Shown here piece by piece: positions 63,552-64,000 of a stretch of DNA of 64,000 nt. Both the position numbers and the translations under genes were made by a program. Origin of the DNA: Candidatus Symbiopectobacterium sp. NZEC151. Lineage in GTDB: Bacteria; Pseudomonadota; Gammaproteobacteria; Enterobacterales; Enterobacteriaceae. The notes beneath the pieces are model-generated. The model worked only from the letters and a program-made list of their open reading frames with translations, did not search any database and was not told the DNA's origin. Where the stretch lies: contig NZ_JAGFPE010000001.1 in assembly GCF_025962655.1 (NCBI RefSeq), positions 1,302,001-1,366,000 on the forward strand, in the 5' to 3' direction. Each line of letters begins with the position of its first letter. The stretch's first letter is position 1.

Positions 63552-64000
63552 TCAACCGAGACCCGTATTCACGCGTTTACCAATCTCTTTCAACTGCGCG
63601 TACTTTTCCAGCAACGCCGGGCTGTCATCCAGACTCATCACAAACATCCATAAGTAGGTCATCACCGAATAGACGTGTCCGGCATCAATGCCTTTTTTCC
63701 CTGCCATCAGCATGATGGCACCGCCAAACAGCAGTGCCGATGCGGCACCAATCGCCAGATAACCCCATGCTTCACGATCGGAAAGGCGAATTCGTAACCG
63801 GGCCATCACATCATAATGACGGTGCAGTTTTCCTTCTCCGGCGTTACTGACGATCGTAATATCCTTTTCCAGCCGATTATTAAGCCGTTGGTACAACGCC
63901 TCATTGCGACGCGTGTACTCCGCCAGGAAAAAAGCGAAAAAAATCAGTATCCCCAGGCAGAGAAACCCAGCCGTCCGCTCAATCGCCAGCAGCATGACAA
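63552..64000 (-). CDS. ABC-transporter-type six-helix membrane protein (5' end outside window)
   Basis: The C-terminal part of a membrane protein, 147 residues from an in-frame ATG at 63995, with the frame open to the window edge (so probably longer). Two or more hydrophobic helices (ERTAGFLCLGILIFFAFFLA, WGYLAIGAASALLFGGAIMLMA) around a charged loop (RRNEALYQRLNNRLEKD) resemble ABC six-transmembrane-domain proteins without an ATPase domain. The assignment is tentative. Confidence 0.6.
   Translation of the reverse strand, partial: VMLLAIERTAGFLCLGILIFFAFFLAEYTRRNEALYQRLNNRLEKDITIVSNAGEGKLHRHYDVMARLRIRLSDREAWGYLAIGAASALLFGGAIMLMAGKKGIDAGHVYSVMTYLWMFVMSLDDSPALLEKYAQLKEIGKRVNTGLG

Noticed and set aside
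1..64000. CRISPR arrays, insertion sequences or prophage genes
   Set aside because: No regularly spaced short repeats, transposases, integrases or phage structural genes were seen anywhere in the window.

Overview
The window comes from a chromosome of the order Enterobacterales. Almost every backbone gene has a close Escherichia coli counterpart with near-identical length: sapDF, fabI, rnb, osmB-yciH-pyrF-lapB-lapA-pgpB-ribA-acnA, gstA-pdxY-tyrS-pdxH-mliC-anmK-slyB-slyA-ydhL-gloA-rnt-grxD-mepH-ynhF-purR-cfa-ribE-mdtK and tRNA-Val(GAC). Local order also follows E. coli, but with breaks: acnA abuts gstA instead of cysB, and sodB, ydhP, ydhB and ydhC are missing from the mepH-cfa stretch. Together with the accessory genes this suggests a non-Escherichia enterobacterium (a Pectobacteriaceae/Yersiniaceae-like genome is my guess). 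The species cannot be fixed from the sequence alone.

Layout. 1-2.4 kb: end of the sap peptide-uptake operon, then fabI. 2.4-13.4 kb: an accessory-rich stretch with a LysR regulator divergent from a YdeP-type molybdopterin oxidoreductase, RNase II, a CstA-family carbon-starvation transporter, a divergent YczE-like membrane protein/MocR regulator pair, and an isolated araD. 13.6-22.1 kb: osmB, the lapAB-pyrF-yciH group, pgpB, ribA and acnA, with an unrecognised ORF between pgpB and lapA. 22.5-39.4 kb: vitamin B6 and tyrosyl-tRNA genes, lysozyme inhibitor, muropeptide recycling, SlyA/SlyB, glyoxalase, RNase T, glutaredoxin, murein hydrolase, PurR, Cfa, riboflavin synthase, MdtK and tRNA-Val. 39.6-50.7 kb: variable genes, namely a cold-shock-domain protein, YaiL, YmjA, a LysR/aldehyde dehydrogenase/DJ-1 module, a LacI regulator beside an NhaC-type antiporter, a GAF-PAS-GGDEF-EAL protein and an iron-type alcohol dehydrogenase. 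50.7-51.6 kb: AT-rich and gene-free. 51.6-60.2 kb: a chaperone-usher fimbrial operon. 60.4-64 kb: MFS and EamA transporters, a TetR regulator and the edge of an ABC-type membrane protein.

The most unusual region is the fimbrial operon. One usher is served by three PapD-type chaperones and two pilins. The 3' end carries a tandem duplication of about 1.4 kb containing the last ~81 codons of the usher plus a complete two-domain tip adhesin. This leaves an open but headless usher tail between two adhesin genes whose signal peptides and pilin domains are alike while their distal, probably ligand-binding, domains have diverged. Recombination between the two usher tails would delete adhesin 1 and place adhesin 2 directly behind an intact usher, so the arrangement could work as an adhesin-switching cassette (inference).

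Other points worth checking: a LysR gene whose best start is ATT, a YczR-like operator with repeated half-sites, perfect palindromes in three regulator/target intergenic regions, a metal-ligand substitution in the alcohol dehydrogenase, and Ala93 in FabI.
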